Notes: generated from the letters alone by a model not told the origin. A DNA stretch of 20,241 nt from CALAED01 sp937891035 (GCA_035642125.1 DASQSZ010000086.1:1-20241); one strand, 5' to 3'. Shown: positions 6,306-15,500, counted from the stretch's first letter. Numbers and translations: made by a program.

Positions 6306-8764
6306 CCGTGCGCATCGCGCCGCTGCCCGACCAGCCGCCGGCTCTGCCGGACGCGGGTCTGGGCGCGCTCACCACCGGCAGGGGCAACCTGCCGCTCGAC
6401 ACCGTCGACGTGCGCGCCGCCATCACCGGCCTGGCGGCCGGGGTCGAGGTCACCCAGGGCTATCGCAACCCGTTCGACGAGCCGCTCGAGGCGACCTACG
6501 TCTTCCCGCTTCCCGACCGTGCCGCCGTCACCGGCATGCGCATGGAGGCCGCCGACCGGGTGATCGAGGGAGTACTCAAAGAGCGCGGCCAGGCCCGGCA
6601 CGAGTACGACGCGGCGATCGCCGCGGGCAAACGGGCCGGGATCGCCGAAGAGGACCGCCCCGACGTGTTCACCATGCGGGTCGGCAACATCCTGCCCGGC
6701 GAACGCGTCACCGTCCGGCTCTCGCTCGACCAGCCGCTGCCCTACGAGGACGGCGCGGCGACGTTCCGGTTCCCGCTGGTCGTGGCCCCCCGCTACATCC
6801 CGGGCGCGCCACTCGACGACGCCGCGGCGGGCGTCGGCGGCGCGCCGGACACCGACGCCGTGCCCGACGCGTCGCGGATCAGCCCGCCGGTGCTGCTGCC
6901 CGGCTTCCCCAACCCGGTGCGACTGTCCCTGTCGGTGGAGATCGATCCGGCCGGGCTGCCGCTGACCGAGATCCGATCGGCCCTGCACGTCGTCGCGACG
7001 GACGAGACCGATGGCCCGGGGGACGCGGCGGCACCCGAACGTACGACCGTACGACTGGCGCCGGGCGAGCGGCTTAACCGCGACTTCATAGTGCGCCTCT
7101 GCTTCGCCGTGGCGGAGGCGTCCGCGCTGTCCCTCACGCCGGACACGGTCGACGAAGACGGCACGGGCGGCACGGAAGGCACGTTCACCTTGACCAACGT
7201 CCATCCGCCTGCGGGGTCCGCCGCCCGCCCGCGCGATGTGGTGCTCGTCATGGACCGTTCGGGCAGCATGGCCGGCTGGAAGATCGTCGCGGCCAGGCGG
7301 GCCGCGGCCAGGATCGTCGACACGCTGAGCGGCGCCGACCGATTCGCCGTGCTGTCGTTCGACCACGAGATCGGTACGCCGCCCGAGCTGCCATCCGGTC
7401 TCGTCCCGGCCACCGACCGGCATCGGTTCCGCGCCGTGGAGCACCTCGCCGGGCTCACCGCACGCGGCGGCACCGAGATGCTCGCGCCGATGCGCCAGGC
7501 GGTGCACATCCTCGCCGACCCCATAGACGACCCCATTGACGACGGCGGCGACAGCGGCGGCGGCGACGGCGGCCGCGATCGGGTGCTCGTCCTGATCACA
7601 GACGGGCAGATCGGGAACGAAGATCAGATCCTCCGGTCGCTGGCCCCGGGGCTGGCCGGCGTACGGGTGCACACCGTCGGCATCGACCGCGCCGTCAACG
7701 CGGGCTTCCTCCACCGACTGGCCGCCGCCGGCGGGGGCCGGGCAGAGCTCGTGGAATCCGAGGAACGCCTCGACGAGGCCATGGAGCACATCCACCACCG
7801 GATCGCCGCGCCGCTCGTCACCGATCTGTCCGTGTCGGCCGACGGACTCGAACTCGTGCCGGACACGCTGACCCCCGGCCGACTCGGCGCGATCTTCCCC
7901 GGTGTTCCGCTGGTCGTGCGCGGCCGCTATCGGGGCGCACCGGAGGAGGCCGCGGCCGGCTCGATCATCCTTCGCGGCGTCCGGCCCGACGGCACCGAGT
8001 GGCTGCGGCGTACGGCGGCGACCATGGCGCACCGGTTCGCCGGGGGCGATCCGGCGAGCACCAGCATCTGGGCCAGGGCGCACCTGCGGGAGCTAGAGGA
8101 CCGCTACGTCGCGCACGGCACGCCCGGTCTCGAACAACGGATCGTGGAAACCTCGCTGCGCTTCGGGGTGCTCTGCCGGTTCACCGCGTTCGTCGCCGTC
8201 GACACCAGGGCCGCCACATCGGGCGAGTTGCCGCACCAGGTCATCCAGCCGGTCGAGTCGCCCGACGGCTGGGCGTCCACGCCCACCTCGACCTTGCCGG
8301 CCGCGGACGCCGGGGCGTTCGCCGCCGCCGACGCCGCCGTGCCCGTACGACGCCCGCACGCCGGGAGGCGCGTTCGCCCCGGCTCGTTCACCACGCCCGC
8401 GAACGACGACCTCTTCGGCGCTCCGCTCGGAGCTTCCGCTTCCCCCGCCGCCTCCGCGGCCGCGGAGGCGGCGGCGCGGCGGCGACTCGCGGCCGAGCTG
8501 ACGACCCTCCGCGCCGGTGCCGGCGCGGCCGAGCCGGAGCGCCGGCGGCTGCTCACCGAGTTCCGCGACCGGCTCATCGCGCTCGTCGGCGAACTGCGCG
8601 CCGCGGGCGGACCCGACCGCCTGCTGGCCGACCTGTCCAGTCTGCTGACCGACCTCGCCGCCTGGGTCGCTTCTGGCGAGCCGGCCGCCGCCGTCTGGGA
8701 CCGTACGCTCCACGCACTGGCCGCCGCCTCGGCGGGCCGGGCATTCTGGCGAGGTCGGCCGTGA
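6302..8764 (+). CDS. VIT-domain / von Willebrand factor A protein
   Basis: The 820-residue product has a VIT domain at about 25-165 (LPLDTVDVRAAITGLAAGVEV, PLEATYVFPLPDRAAVTGM, then MRVGNILPGERVTVRLSL). A vWA domain follows at about 310-490. The vWA metal-ion site is complete: DRSGS at 318-322, Thr391 in GGTEM and Asp434 in ITDGQIG. Divalent-metal-dependent protein binding is therefore likely. An acidic/Gly-rich insertion (PIDDPIDDGGDSGGGDGG) interrupts the vWA domain. The C-terminal ~200 residues are Ala/Arg-rich and unrecognised. No signal peptide, membrane helix or sortase motif is visible, so a cytoplasmic location is expected, unlike the secreted VIT-vWA proteins of animals and proteobacteria. 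The ATG overlaps the stop of the MerR gene by four bases. Its cellular role is not known to me. Confidence 0.93.
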   Translation: MTVRIAPLPDQPPALPDAGLGALTTGRGNLPLDTVDVRAAITGLAAGVEVTQGYRNPFDEPLEATYVFPLPDRAAVTGMRMEAADRVIEGVLKERGQARHEYDAAIAAGKRAGIAEEDRPDVFTMRVGNILPGERVTVRLSLDQPLPYEDGAATFRFPLVVAPRYIPGAPLDDAAAGVGGAPDTDAVPDASRISPPVLLPGFPNPVRLSLSVEIDPAGLPLTEIRSALHVVATDETDGPGDAAAPERTTVRLAPGERLNRDFIVRLCFAVAEASALSLTPDTVDEDGTGGTEGTFTLTNVHPPAGSAARPRDVVLVMDRSGSMAGWKIVAARRAAARIVDTLSGADRFAVLSFDHEIGTPPELPSGLVPATDRHRFRAVEHLAGLTARGGTEMLAPMRQAVHILADPIDDPIDDGGDSGGGDGGRDRVLVLITDGQIGNEDQILRSLAPGLAGVRVHTVGIDRAVNAGFLHRLAAAGGGRAELVESEERLDEAMEHIHHRIAAPLVTDLSVSADGLELVPDTLTPGRLGAIFPGVPLVVRGRYRGAPEEAAAGSIILRGVRPDGTEWLRRTAATMAHRFAGGDPASTSIWARAHLRELEDRYVAHGTPGLEQRIVETSLRFGVLCRFTAFVAVDTRAATSGELPHQVIQPVESPDGWASTPTSTLPAADAGAFAAADAAVPVRRPHAGRRVRPGSFTTPANDDLFGAPLGASASPAASAAAEAAARRRLAAELTTLRAGAGAAEPERRRLLTEFRDRLIALVGELRAAGGPDRLLADLSSLLTDLAAWVASGEPAAAVWDRTLHALAAASAGRAFWRGRP

Positions 8765-8954
8765 CGGGAGAAGTGCCTGCGTAAAGGCGTCCGCGACCAG
8801 TTCCATAACCCGCTGTGGAGCCCGAGTGAGCCCGCAGGGTAACCCACTTGTCACATAACACTGACAAGAAACCTTAAATTTTGGTATTGCCCTTCTCGCG
8901 GGGTCAGGTCACGCTTATGCGACGACACACTTTGTGAGATGGGAGACCCCCGCC
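8765..8954. promoter_or_regulatory. Upstream region of the subtilase gene with an inverted repeat
   Basis: CTTGTCA at 8847-8853 and its exact reverse complement TGACAAG at 8862-8868 are separated by 8 bases. They are followed by an AT-rich stretch (CCTTAAATTTTGGTATTG, 8873-8890). This is a plausible operator/promoter zone for the secreted protease. The ribosome binding site is GGGAG at 8941-8945, nine bases before ATG 8955. Confidence 0.5.
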
Positions 8955-10169
8955 ATGGCCTCGGCACACAAAGTCCGACGTGTGCTTCTCGCCGCGATCG
9001 CGGCAGTGACACTCACCCTTGCCCTTTCACCCAACGCATCCGCCGCTCCGGCGACCGGAACCATCCTCAGCGCAGGCGGTCCGGGTGCATTGGACGGCCA
9101 GTACCTCGTGGTTCTCAAAGACAATGCCAAGCTCCGCTCGGACGGCGTGGGCGGCGTGGCCCGCGGTCTCGTCGATCGCCATGACGGCGCGCTCGGTTAC
9201 ACCTATCAGCGGGCACTGCGCGGTTTCTCCGTACGGATGAGCGAGCAGGAGGCGAAGGAACTCGCGGCCAACCCCGCGGTGTCCTTCGTTGAGCAGGACC
9301 ACGCCGTCCACGTCATGGACACTCAGCTGAACCCGCCGTCGTGGGGCCTCGACCGGATCGATCAGCGCAATCTCCCGCTGAACGCTGCCTACAACTTCAA
9401 CACGACGGCGTCGAACGTCACCGCCTACGTGATCGACACCGGCGTACGCATCACCCACCAGACCTTCGGTGGGCGCGCCTCGAACGGCCGTGACACCGTC
9501 TCCAACGACAACATCGCCCAGGACGGCAACGGTCACGGAACGCACGTCGCCGGCACGATCGCCGGCAGCCAGTTCGGCGTGGCCAAAGGCGCGCGGATCG
9601 TCGCGGTGCGCGTGCTGAACAACCAGGGCAGCGGCACCACGGCGGGCGTCATCGCCGGGATCGACTGGGTGACGGCCAACGCGGTCAGGCCGGCGGTCGC
9701 CAACATGAGCCTGGGCGGCGGCGCCAACACCAGCCTCGACAACGCCGTCGTGAACTCGATCAACTCAGGGATCACCTACGCCGTCGCGGCCGGCAACGGC
9801 GATCTGCTCGGCCGCCCGGTGAACGCCTGCACCCAATCGCCCGCCCGGGTGCCCGCGGCCATCACGGTCGGCGCCACCCAGGAAAACGATGCCAAGGCGT
9901 CGTTCTCCAACATCGGCACCTGCCTGGACATCTTCGCTCCTGGCGTCCGCATCACCTCGGCCTGGCGCACCAGCGACACCGCCACCAACACGATCAGCGG
10001 CACCTCGATGGCCACCCCGCACGTGGCCGGCGCGGCCGCGCTGATCCTGAGCGGCAGCCCGTCGCTCAGCCCGCAACAGGTGCGCGACACGATGGTGAAC
10101 AACTCAACACTCGGTGTTGTCGGCAACGCGGGCACCGGCTCGCCGAACCGGCTGCTGTTCACCGGGTGA
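8955..10169 (+). CDS. Secreted subtilisin-like serine protease (S8, proteinase K/aqualysin type)
   Basis: The 404-residue preproenzyme degrades proteins outside the cell. Residues 1-30 form a classical signal peptide (basic start HKVRR, hydrophobic core, Ala-rich cleavage site near NASA-AP). Residues ~45-118 match the inhibitor I9 propeptide (GQYLVVLKDNAKL, then FSVRMSEQEAKELAANPAVSFVEQDH). The catalytic triad is complete: Asp161 (YVIDTG), His194 (GHGTHVAG) and Ser351 (GTSMATPHVAG), with the oxyanion Asn in the AAGNG segment. There is no extra C-terminal domain, so it is the minimal secreted form. ATG 8955 was chosen over the in-frame GTG at 8934 because GGGAG lies nine bases upstream of it and because it gives a standard signal peptide. 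It is followed by a strong terminator and is probably monocistronic. Confidence 0.97.
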   Translation: MASAHKVRRVLLAAIAAVTLTLALSPNASAAPATGTILSAGGPGALDGQYLVVLKDNAKLRSDGVGGVARGLVDRHDGALGYTYQRALRGFSVRMSEQEAKELAANPAVSFVEQDHAVHVMDTQLNPPSWGLDRIDQRNLPLNAAYNFNTTASNVTAYVIDTGVRITHQTFGGRASNGRDTVSNDNIAQDGNGHGTHVAGTIAGSQFGVAKGARIVAVRVLNNQGSGTTAGVIAGIDWVTANAVRPAVANMSLGGGANTSLDNAVVNSINSGITYAVAAGNGDLLGRPVNACTQSPARVPAAITVGATQENDAKASFSNIGTCLDIFAPGVRITSAWRTSDTATNTISGTSMATPHVAGAAALILSGSPSLSPQQVRDTMVNNSTLGVVGNAGTGSPNRLLFTG

Positions 10170-10224
10170 ACGCCGGCCCGTAGGCCCTCGACTGACCGAC
10201 TGACCGGTTCTTAGCGAGGCTGAC

Positions 10225-10261
10225 GAGCCCGCGGTGACCCTCTTCGGGTCACCGCGGGCTC
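10225..10261 (+). terminator. Strong hairpin terminator after the subtilase gene
   Basis: GAGCCCGCGGTGACCC (10225-10240) pairs perfectly with its reverse complement at 10246-10261 around a 5-base TCTTC loop. This 16-bp GC-rich stem begins about 55 bases after the protease stop codon. There is no long T run, as is common in actinomycetes. Confidence 0.88.
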
Positions 10262-10445
10262 TTCGCTGTGCGCCCGGCGGCGACCACATGAGGTCACCGA
10301 CCGGAAATAGGTCGACATCACGCCATGATCGCTTGCCCTGCCGTCAGGCTCACCTCCGGATGTCTTGTGGCGCCGCATCACGCGGGGTTAGCCTCTGGCG
10401 ACAATGCGTCGGATGGCGCACGGAACGGGGACGAGGGGATTCATT

Positions 10446-11156
10446 ATGCGGACGGACCAGGAACGCATTCCCACTTACGGTGGGAGCAATGACGTCATTC
10501 AGCAGACATGTCCACGCTGCGGGAAGTCACCCGATACGCATAAGCCGTTCCCTCGGATCAACACCGGCGAGGACAGCGAAAGATTATTGGAGCAATTTCG
10601 GAACTCGCTCGACGACCTGAGCGAGGCCACGATCAAGAGCAACAACCTCCGTGAGGCCTACCTCAAGTTGGCGACTGGTGCAGGCGGCACCGTGTATTCG
10701 ACCAGCATGATGGGTGCCGCCGTGGCGACCATCGGGTCAAAGGTCATGGGATACGTCGCGCTCTCCGGTCCTGGCCCCGCGGTCTTTTCCAAGTGGATCA
10801 AACGCAACAAGATGCCCAAAGACACCGTGATCATCGAGGTCACCAACACCTTGGTGAGCGGCAAGCTGCTCGACATCAGTCTGAAGCAGTTCACGCCGAT
10901 CGCACCAGTGGCCCAGGGCCGCGGCCGGGACTATCCGCTCGGGAGCTGTGCGGCGCAAAAACTGCTGCACCGCATACTGGCCGACGCGGTCGCGGCCAAT
11001 CAGAAGGTGACGGCGATCGAGTTCTGCGAGATGTTCTGGCAGGACTTTGGTGCCGAGGGCCACAATCGCGACTGGTCGACCGGCCAGATCGTCCAGTCCT
11101 GCGACACCTGTAAGCAGGTCATCCCGCAGATGCTCTGCAGCAACACCGACGACTGA
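10446..11156 (+). CDS. Uncharacterised Cys-rich protein with deaminase-like C-terminal motifs
   Basis: I do not recognise this 236-residue protein as a named family. It has an N-terminal Cys pair (TCPRCG, Cys22/Cys25), a helical stretch (~43-75), a Gly/Ala-rich hydrophobic segment (~78-113), strands (~127-148) and a C-terminal part. That part reads GSCAAQKLLHRI (Cys168), a strand KVTAIEFCEMFW, then SCDTC (Cys219/Cys222). The order C-A-x, helix, strand, C-x-x-C resembles the zinc site of cytidine-deaminase-fold proteins such as YwqJ-like deaminases. However, the catalytic Glu expected at position 170 (CAE) is Ala. It could be a catalytically dead deaminase fold or an unrelated zinc protein. 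ATG 10446 was chosen for GAGGGG at 10433-10438. No signal peptide is visible. Codon use is somewhat less GC-biased than in its neighbours, which may indicate transfer. Confidence 0.7.
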   Translation: MRTDQERIPTYGGSNDVIQQTCPRCGKSPDTHKPFPRINTGEDSERLLEQFRNSLDDLSEATIKSNNLREAYLKLATGAGGTVYSTSMMGAAVATIGSKVMGYVALSGPGPAVFSKWIKRNKMPKDTVIIEVTNTLVSGKLLDISLKQFTPIAPVAQGRGRDYPLGSCAAQKLLHRILADAVAANQKVTAIEFCEMFWQDFGAEGHNRDWSTGQIVQSCDTCKQVIPQMLCSNTDD

Positions 11157-11243
11157 TCACCGTACGGCGGCCGAGTGGCCGGCAACTACGCCCCATCGGC
11201 GTGATGCCGCGTCGCGGCTCGTCGGACTCGGCTTCGGGGTCGG

Positions 11244-12290
11244 TCAGAGGATGCCGCGCTCCGTGAACGCGGTGCGGGTGGCCGTCGCGGCCCTGGAGCC
11301 GTAGAGCCGGGCGGCCGCCGCCACTGTGGCCAGTGCCGCGTCGCGGAAGGATGTGTCGGCGGCGAAGTCGAACTGCGCCTCGATGATCAGCGTGCTCGCC
11401 GTCTTGTCGCCCAGGGCGGTACGGATGTCCCAGAGCGCACGCGACCAGATTTCTCCGTCGGCGTGTACCTCCCCGATCACGTCGGTGGGATAGACCTTGG
11501 TGCCGTCCAACCGGCGCAGGCAGTGCGGCACTGTGCTGGTGTAGGAGACCGAGTCCCAGTCGGCTACGCAGGCCTCCGGCGTCAGCGTCGGCGTGCCCGT
11601 CGCCCAGCTGGTCACGGCGACGGCCAGGTAGTCGGAAAAGCCCTCCCCAATGGAGCGGGACTCCAGATTGGTGCCGAAGCCGGCCACCTGGCTGTCCTGC
11701 ACCGAGTGGCCGTATTCGTGCACGATCACCTCGGCATCCTCGGCGTCGTCCACACCACCCTTGCCCAGGGTGACGTTCGCCTTGTCCTCGCGGAAGAACG
11801 AGTTGTCCCCGCCGAACTGGTCGATGCGGAGCTCGATCTGGCGCTGGTTGACCGGCCTCAGTGTGGTGCCGAAGCCGAGTGATTGCAGGTACGCCTGCGC
11901 CGTGTCGACCCAGTAATAGCCCATGACCTGCTCGAACTGGTCGGCGTCGCGATGCCAGACGGGGAAGTCGCCGCCCACCGTACGGGCCGGTTTGCCGGTC
12001 TCGCTCTTCACTGTGACGTACTGACCGGTCAGCGTTCCCGAGCCGGCCAGATGCGAGAGGGTCACACGTCGGTAGGCGGCCGCCAAGGCCGGATAGTCGG
12101 CGTCTTTTTGATCGGTCAATGACTCGTCGCCGAGCTGCTGCACCGGATTGGGAGAGAAAACCGTCGCGTCGGCGGTGCTCGCGTCGGCGGTGCTCGTGTC
12201 GGCCGCCGCGGCGGGTGTGGCGCAGACACTGGCGATCATGGCGGCGACCGCCGTCGTACCGAGCATCGCCATGGCGAACCTGTTTGTCAT
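11244..12290 (-). CDS. Secreted zinc metalloprotease with HEYGH motif (M36/fungalysin-like)
   Basis: The 348-residue product has a signal peptide (1 to about 30: MTNRFAMAMLGTTAVAAMIA, then ATPAAAA) and a zinc site. HEYGH places His191, Glu192 and His195 in the active site, and Glu216 in SIGEGFSDYLA is the likely third ligand, as in M36 and related gluzincins. VFSPNPVQQLG near residue 44 is typical of the start of the mature region of such proteins. It is short: the FTP/PepSY propeptide of full-length fungalysins is missing. ATG 12290 was preferred to the in-frame TTG at 12305 because AAGGA lies at the correct distance and the TTG would extend over that site. It is convergent with the deaminase-like gene and divergent from the STAND ATPase. 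Substrate unknown; extracellular protein degradation is likely. Confidence 0.9.
   Translation of the reverse strand: MTNRFAMAMLGTTAVAAMIASVCATPAAAADTSTADASTADATVFSPNPVQQLGDESLTDQKDADYPALAAAYRRVTLSHLAGSGTLTGQYVTVKSETGKPARTVGGDFPVWHRDADQFEQVMGYYWVDTAQAYLQSLGFGTTLRPVNQRQIELRIDQFGGDNSFFREDKANVTLGKGGVDDAEDAEVIVHEYGHSVQDSQVAGFGTNLESRSIGEGFSDYLAVAVTSWATGTPTLTPEACVADWDSVSYTSTVPHCLRRLDGTKVYPTDVIGEVHADGEIWSRALWDIRTALGDKTASTLIIEAQFDFAADTSFRDAALATVAAAARLYGSRAATATRTAFTERGIL
12166..12195. repeat. 15-bp tandem repeat in the metalloprotease N-terminus
   Basis: GCGTCGGCGGTGCTC is repeated exactly at 12166-12180 and 12181-12195. On the minus strand it encodes the Ser-Thr-Ala-Asp-Ala repeats just after the signal peptide. 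The unit keeps the reading frame. Confidence 0.85.
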
Positions 12291-12314
12291 TGATCGTCCT
12301 TTCAAGGGGGTTGC

Positions 12315-12331
12315 GTCAGGCTATGCCTGAC
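12315..12331. promoter_or_regulatory. 17-bp palindrome upstream of the metalloprotease gene
   Basis: GTCAGGC (12315-12321) and GCCTGAC (12325-12331) form perfect 7-bp arms around TAT. It lies 25 bases upstream of the minus-strand ATG at 12290, in the position of an operator or 5' leader hairpin. The protein that would bind it is not evident from the neighbours. Confidence 0.55.
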
Positions 12332-12583
12332 CGCATGACCCGCCAACCCCCGGCGACGCCAGGCGCCTATGGCCGCATTCACGCATGGGCACCTGCGGAC
12401 CTCATCTCGGGCGTGCGGGCCGGAGGCACGACACCGAGTTGTGGCGTCCTTGCGACGCTCGTTCCGATTACCCTTCGGATCTCTTCCGGCCCCGGCCCCG
12501 GGCCGGTGGACGGCGGAGGCTGTCGGTGGCTGTCGCTACCTTTGAAATGGTATGAGCAGCCATCGTCTTGACGGCGGCCTCCG
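12332..12583. promoter_or_regulatory. Divergent intergenic region between the metalloprotease and STAND ATPase genes
   Basis: About 250 bases that must carry promoters for both flanking genes. It contains a self-complementary GGCCCCGGCCCCGGGCC-like tract near 12491-12507. At its right end a short frame (12552-12587) overlaps the ATPase start. No confident -35/-10 pair was assigned. Confidence 0.4.
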
Positions 12584-12587
12584 TTGA
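12552..12587 (+). CDS. Possible 11-residue leader peptide overlapping the STAND ATPase start
   Basis: ATG 12552 opens a frame coding MSSHRLDGGLR that ends with TGA at 12585-12587. That stop overlaps the TTG start codon (12584-12586) of the large ATPase in a TTGA arrangement. The ATPase start itself lacks a good ribosome binding site, so translational coupling through this minicistron is possible. The leader also lacks a strong Shine-Dalgarno sequence, and the frame is short enough to occur by chance. Confidence 0.3.
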   Translation: MSSHRLDGGLR

Positions 12588-15500
12588 CGGCCGCGCTGAT
12601 CGGCAGGGACCACCCCGCCGGGATTCTCCGCGCCGAGATCGGCCGCGTCGCAGGCAGCCACGGCGGCCTGGTGCTGATCACCGGTGAGGCGGGGATCGGC
12701 AAGACCACGCTGGTCACCAACGCGATGGCCGAGGCGAGAGAGCTGGGCGCACTGGTGCTCAGCGGCTCGTGCTGGGATTCGGAAAGCGCGCCGGGCTACT
12801 GGCCGTGGGTCCAGGTCATCCGCGGCCTGCGCCGCGTCGCCACGGCCGAGGAATGGGCGGCGGCCGCCGCCGGCGGCGGCCTGTCGGTCCTGCTCGGCGA
12901 GGCGCAGAGCACGGAAGCGGTCGACGGCTTCCAGCTGTACGACGCGGTGATGACCGCGCTGGTGTCGGTCTCGCAGCGCACGCCGGTGGTGGTCGTACTG
13001 GAGGATCTGCACTGGGCGGACACCGCGTCGCTCAAGCTGCTGGAGTTCGCGGCCCAGCACACCTGGTTCGAACGGCTGCTGCTGGTGGGCACCTACCGCG
13101 ACGTTGAGGTGGAGGCGGCCGACGGGCACCCACTCCAGCCGCTGATAACGCCGTTGCTGGCGAAGGCCACGACGGTGACGCTGACCGGTCTCGGCCGCGC
13201 CGAGGTGGGCCGGCTGATCGCGCGCACGGCGGGGCGCGAGCCGACCGACGACCTGGTCGCCGAGGTGCACCGGCGTACCGGCGGCAACCCGTTCTTCGTC
13301 GAGCAGACGGCCCGCCTGTGGCACAGCGGCGGCGCCGTCACCGCGATCGCGCCGGGGGTACGCGACGCCCTGCGGCGGCGCCTGTCGCTGCTCCCCGAGC
13401 CGGTGGTGCGGCTGCTGTCCACCGCCGCCGTGCTCGGCCGTGAGTTCCACCGTCAAGTGCTCGCCGCCACGGCGGCGGCCCCCGTACCGCACGTGGCCCG
13501 GCTGCTCGACCAGGCGGTGACGGCCAGGTTGGTGGTGACCCTCGGGGGCGGTTCGTTCGCGTTCGCGCACGATCTGGTCCGCGAGACGCTGTACGACCTG
13601 CTCGACGAGGCGGCGGCCCGCCGGCAGCACGCCGCGGTGGTGCGGGCACTCGACAACAACCCCGCCCTCGCCGAGCGGACGCTTCCCGCCGATCTGGCCC
13701 GCCACGCCTACCTCGCCGGCGATGACATCGAGCCCGCCCGCGCCGTTGGCCTCCTGCTGGCGGCGGCCCGCGACGCCATCAGCCGTATGGCCTTCGAAGA
13801 GTCGATCGGGCACAACTGGCGCGCTTATGAACGGGCCGCGGACCAACCGCGCCGCCGGATCGCGATCGCGGTCGATCTGGCCAACGCGCTGCACCACAAC
13901 AACGAACGCGACGAAGCCTGGCGCATCTATACGGAGGCCATTTCCGCGGCGAAGGAGATGGACGACCCGGCGCTGCTGGCGCGGGTGGCGCTCAGCCTGT
14001 ACGAGATCGACCACACCGGCGGGCGACGCGAGCTGGTGACCGACCTGCTCCGCGCCGCGCACGGCAGGCTGGTGACCGCCGGCTCCGCCCCGGACCCGGA
14101 CCACCGGAAGTCCCCCGATCAGCTGGCGCAGGAGCTCACCCTGCACACCGCCGCGCTGGCGCGCAGCGGCGCGGACGACGAGGCGCTGGGGTTCAGCCTC
14201 TGGGCCCGCCACAACACCATCTGGGGGCCCGGCACCGCCGAGGAGCGGCTGGCCCTTACCGACGAGCTCGCGGCCCTGGCCCGGCGCACCGGCAACACCG
14301 AGACCGAGGTCGTCGCCGCCTCGTTCAAGTGGGTGGCGCTGCTCGAGCAAGGCGACCCCCGCTACCTCGACCAGCACCACGAGTTCGTCGCCTTGGCGGA
14401 AGGCAAAGGCATGCCGCTGCCGAGCTTCGCGTCCTATATCGATCAGTGCATCATCACTACGCTCCAGGGCCGCTTCGCCGAAGCGCAGTCGTTCATGGAG
14501 CGGACGATCGAGGCCGTCGAGCCCTCGCACGCCCATTTCGCCTATATGGCCGATCATCTCCGCTGGTCGCTGTGGATGCTGCAGGGCCGGTTCGCCGAGC
14601 TCGCGGACATGCACCGCATGCTCACCGAGCACGACCACCCCTATCCCCACCTGATGGTGGGGATCACCGCCGTGGAGATGGGCGATATCGACGCCGCGCT
14701 CCGACATCTGGCCGAAACCGAGGCCACGGCGGGCGGCAGTGAACTCCTCGCGCGCAGCTTCGTGCCGCTGTCGCTGCGGTTCCAGGCGCAGGTCGCCGCC
14801 GCCACCCGGGACCCGGAACGATGCGCGCGGGTACGTGCCGCGCTCGCGCCGTTCACCCGCGAGTGGGCGGTGTCGGTGTACGGCTGCGACATCAGTGGCC
14901 CGTTCGTGCTGTGGTCGGCCCTGCTGGACGCGGCCGAGGAACGCTGGGACGAGGCGGTCGAGGGATTCACCGCCGCCTACACTTCGGCCGACCGGCTCGG
15001 GGCGCGGCCATGGTCGATCGAGGCGCGTAGCCGTCTTGCCCGGGCGCTGCTCGCCCGCGGCGCGACCGGCGACGCCAAGGCCGGCGGCTCCCTGCTGGAC
15101 GAGGTGGAACGAGAGGCCGCCGAGATCGGCATGCCGCATGTCGTCGAACGCGTCCGTCAGGCGCGGGCGGGCGCGGCGGACGGCGGCCCGGGCGCGGCTG
15201 CCGCCAAGACGTCGCGGCCGACGGTGGCGGAGCGGCCCAACTCGCCGGAGTTCAGGTTCGACGGCGAGGTCTGGTCCCTCGGCTTCGCCGGGCGCACGGT
15301 CCACGTGCCCGACGCAAAGGGCCTGCACGATCTGCATCTACTCCTGAGCCGGCCCGGCGCGGACGTGCCGGCCGTACGGCTGGTCGACCCCGCGGCGGGC
15401 GAGGCCGTGGTCGCCGCCCGCCGGATGGGTGGCGACGCCGTACTCGACGCCGAGGCCAAGGCGCGATACAAGCGCCGGCTCGAGCGGCTGGACGAAGAGA

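Noticed and set aside
5879..8083. 734-codon minus-strand open frame
   Set aside because: Antisense shadow of the MerR and VIT-vWA genes; no domain is visible and the composition is that of reversed high-GC codons.
12536..15337. 933-codon minus-strand open frame
   Set aside because: Antisense shadow of the STAND ATPase, which shows Walker motifs on the plus strand.
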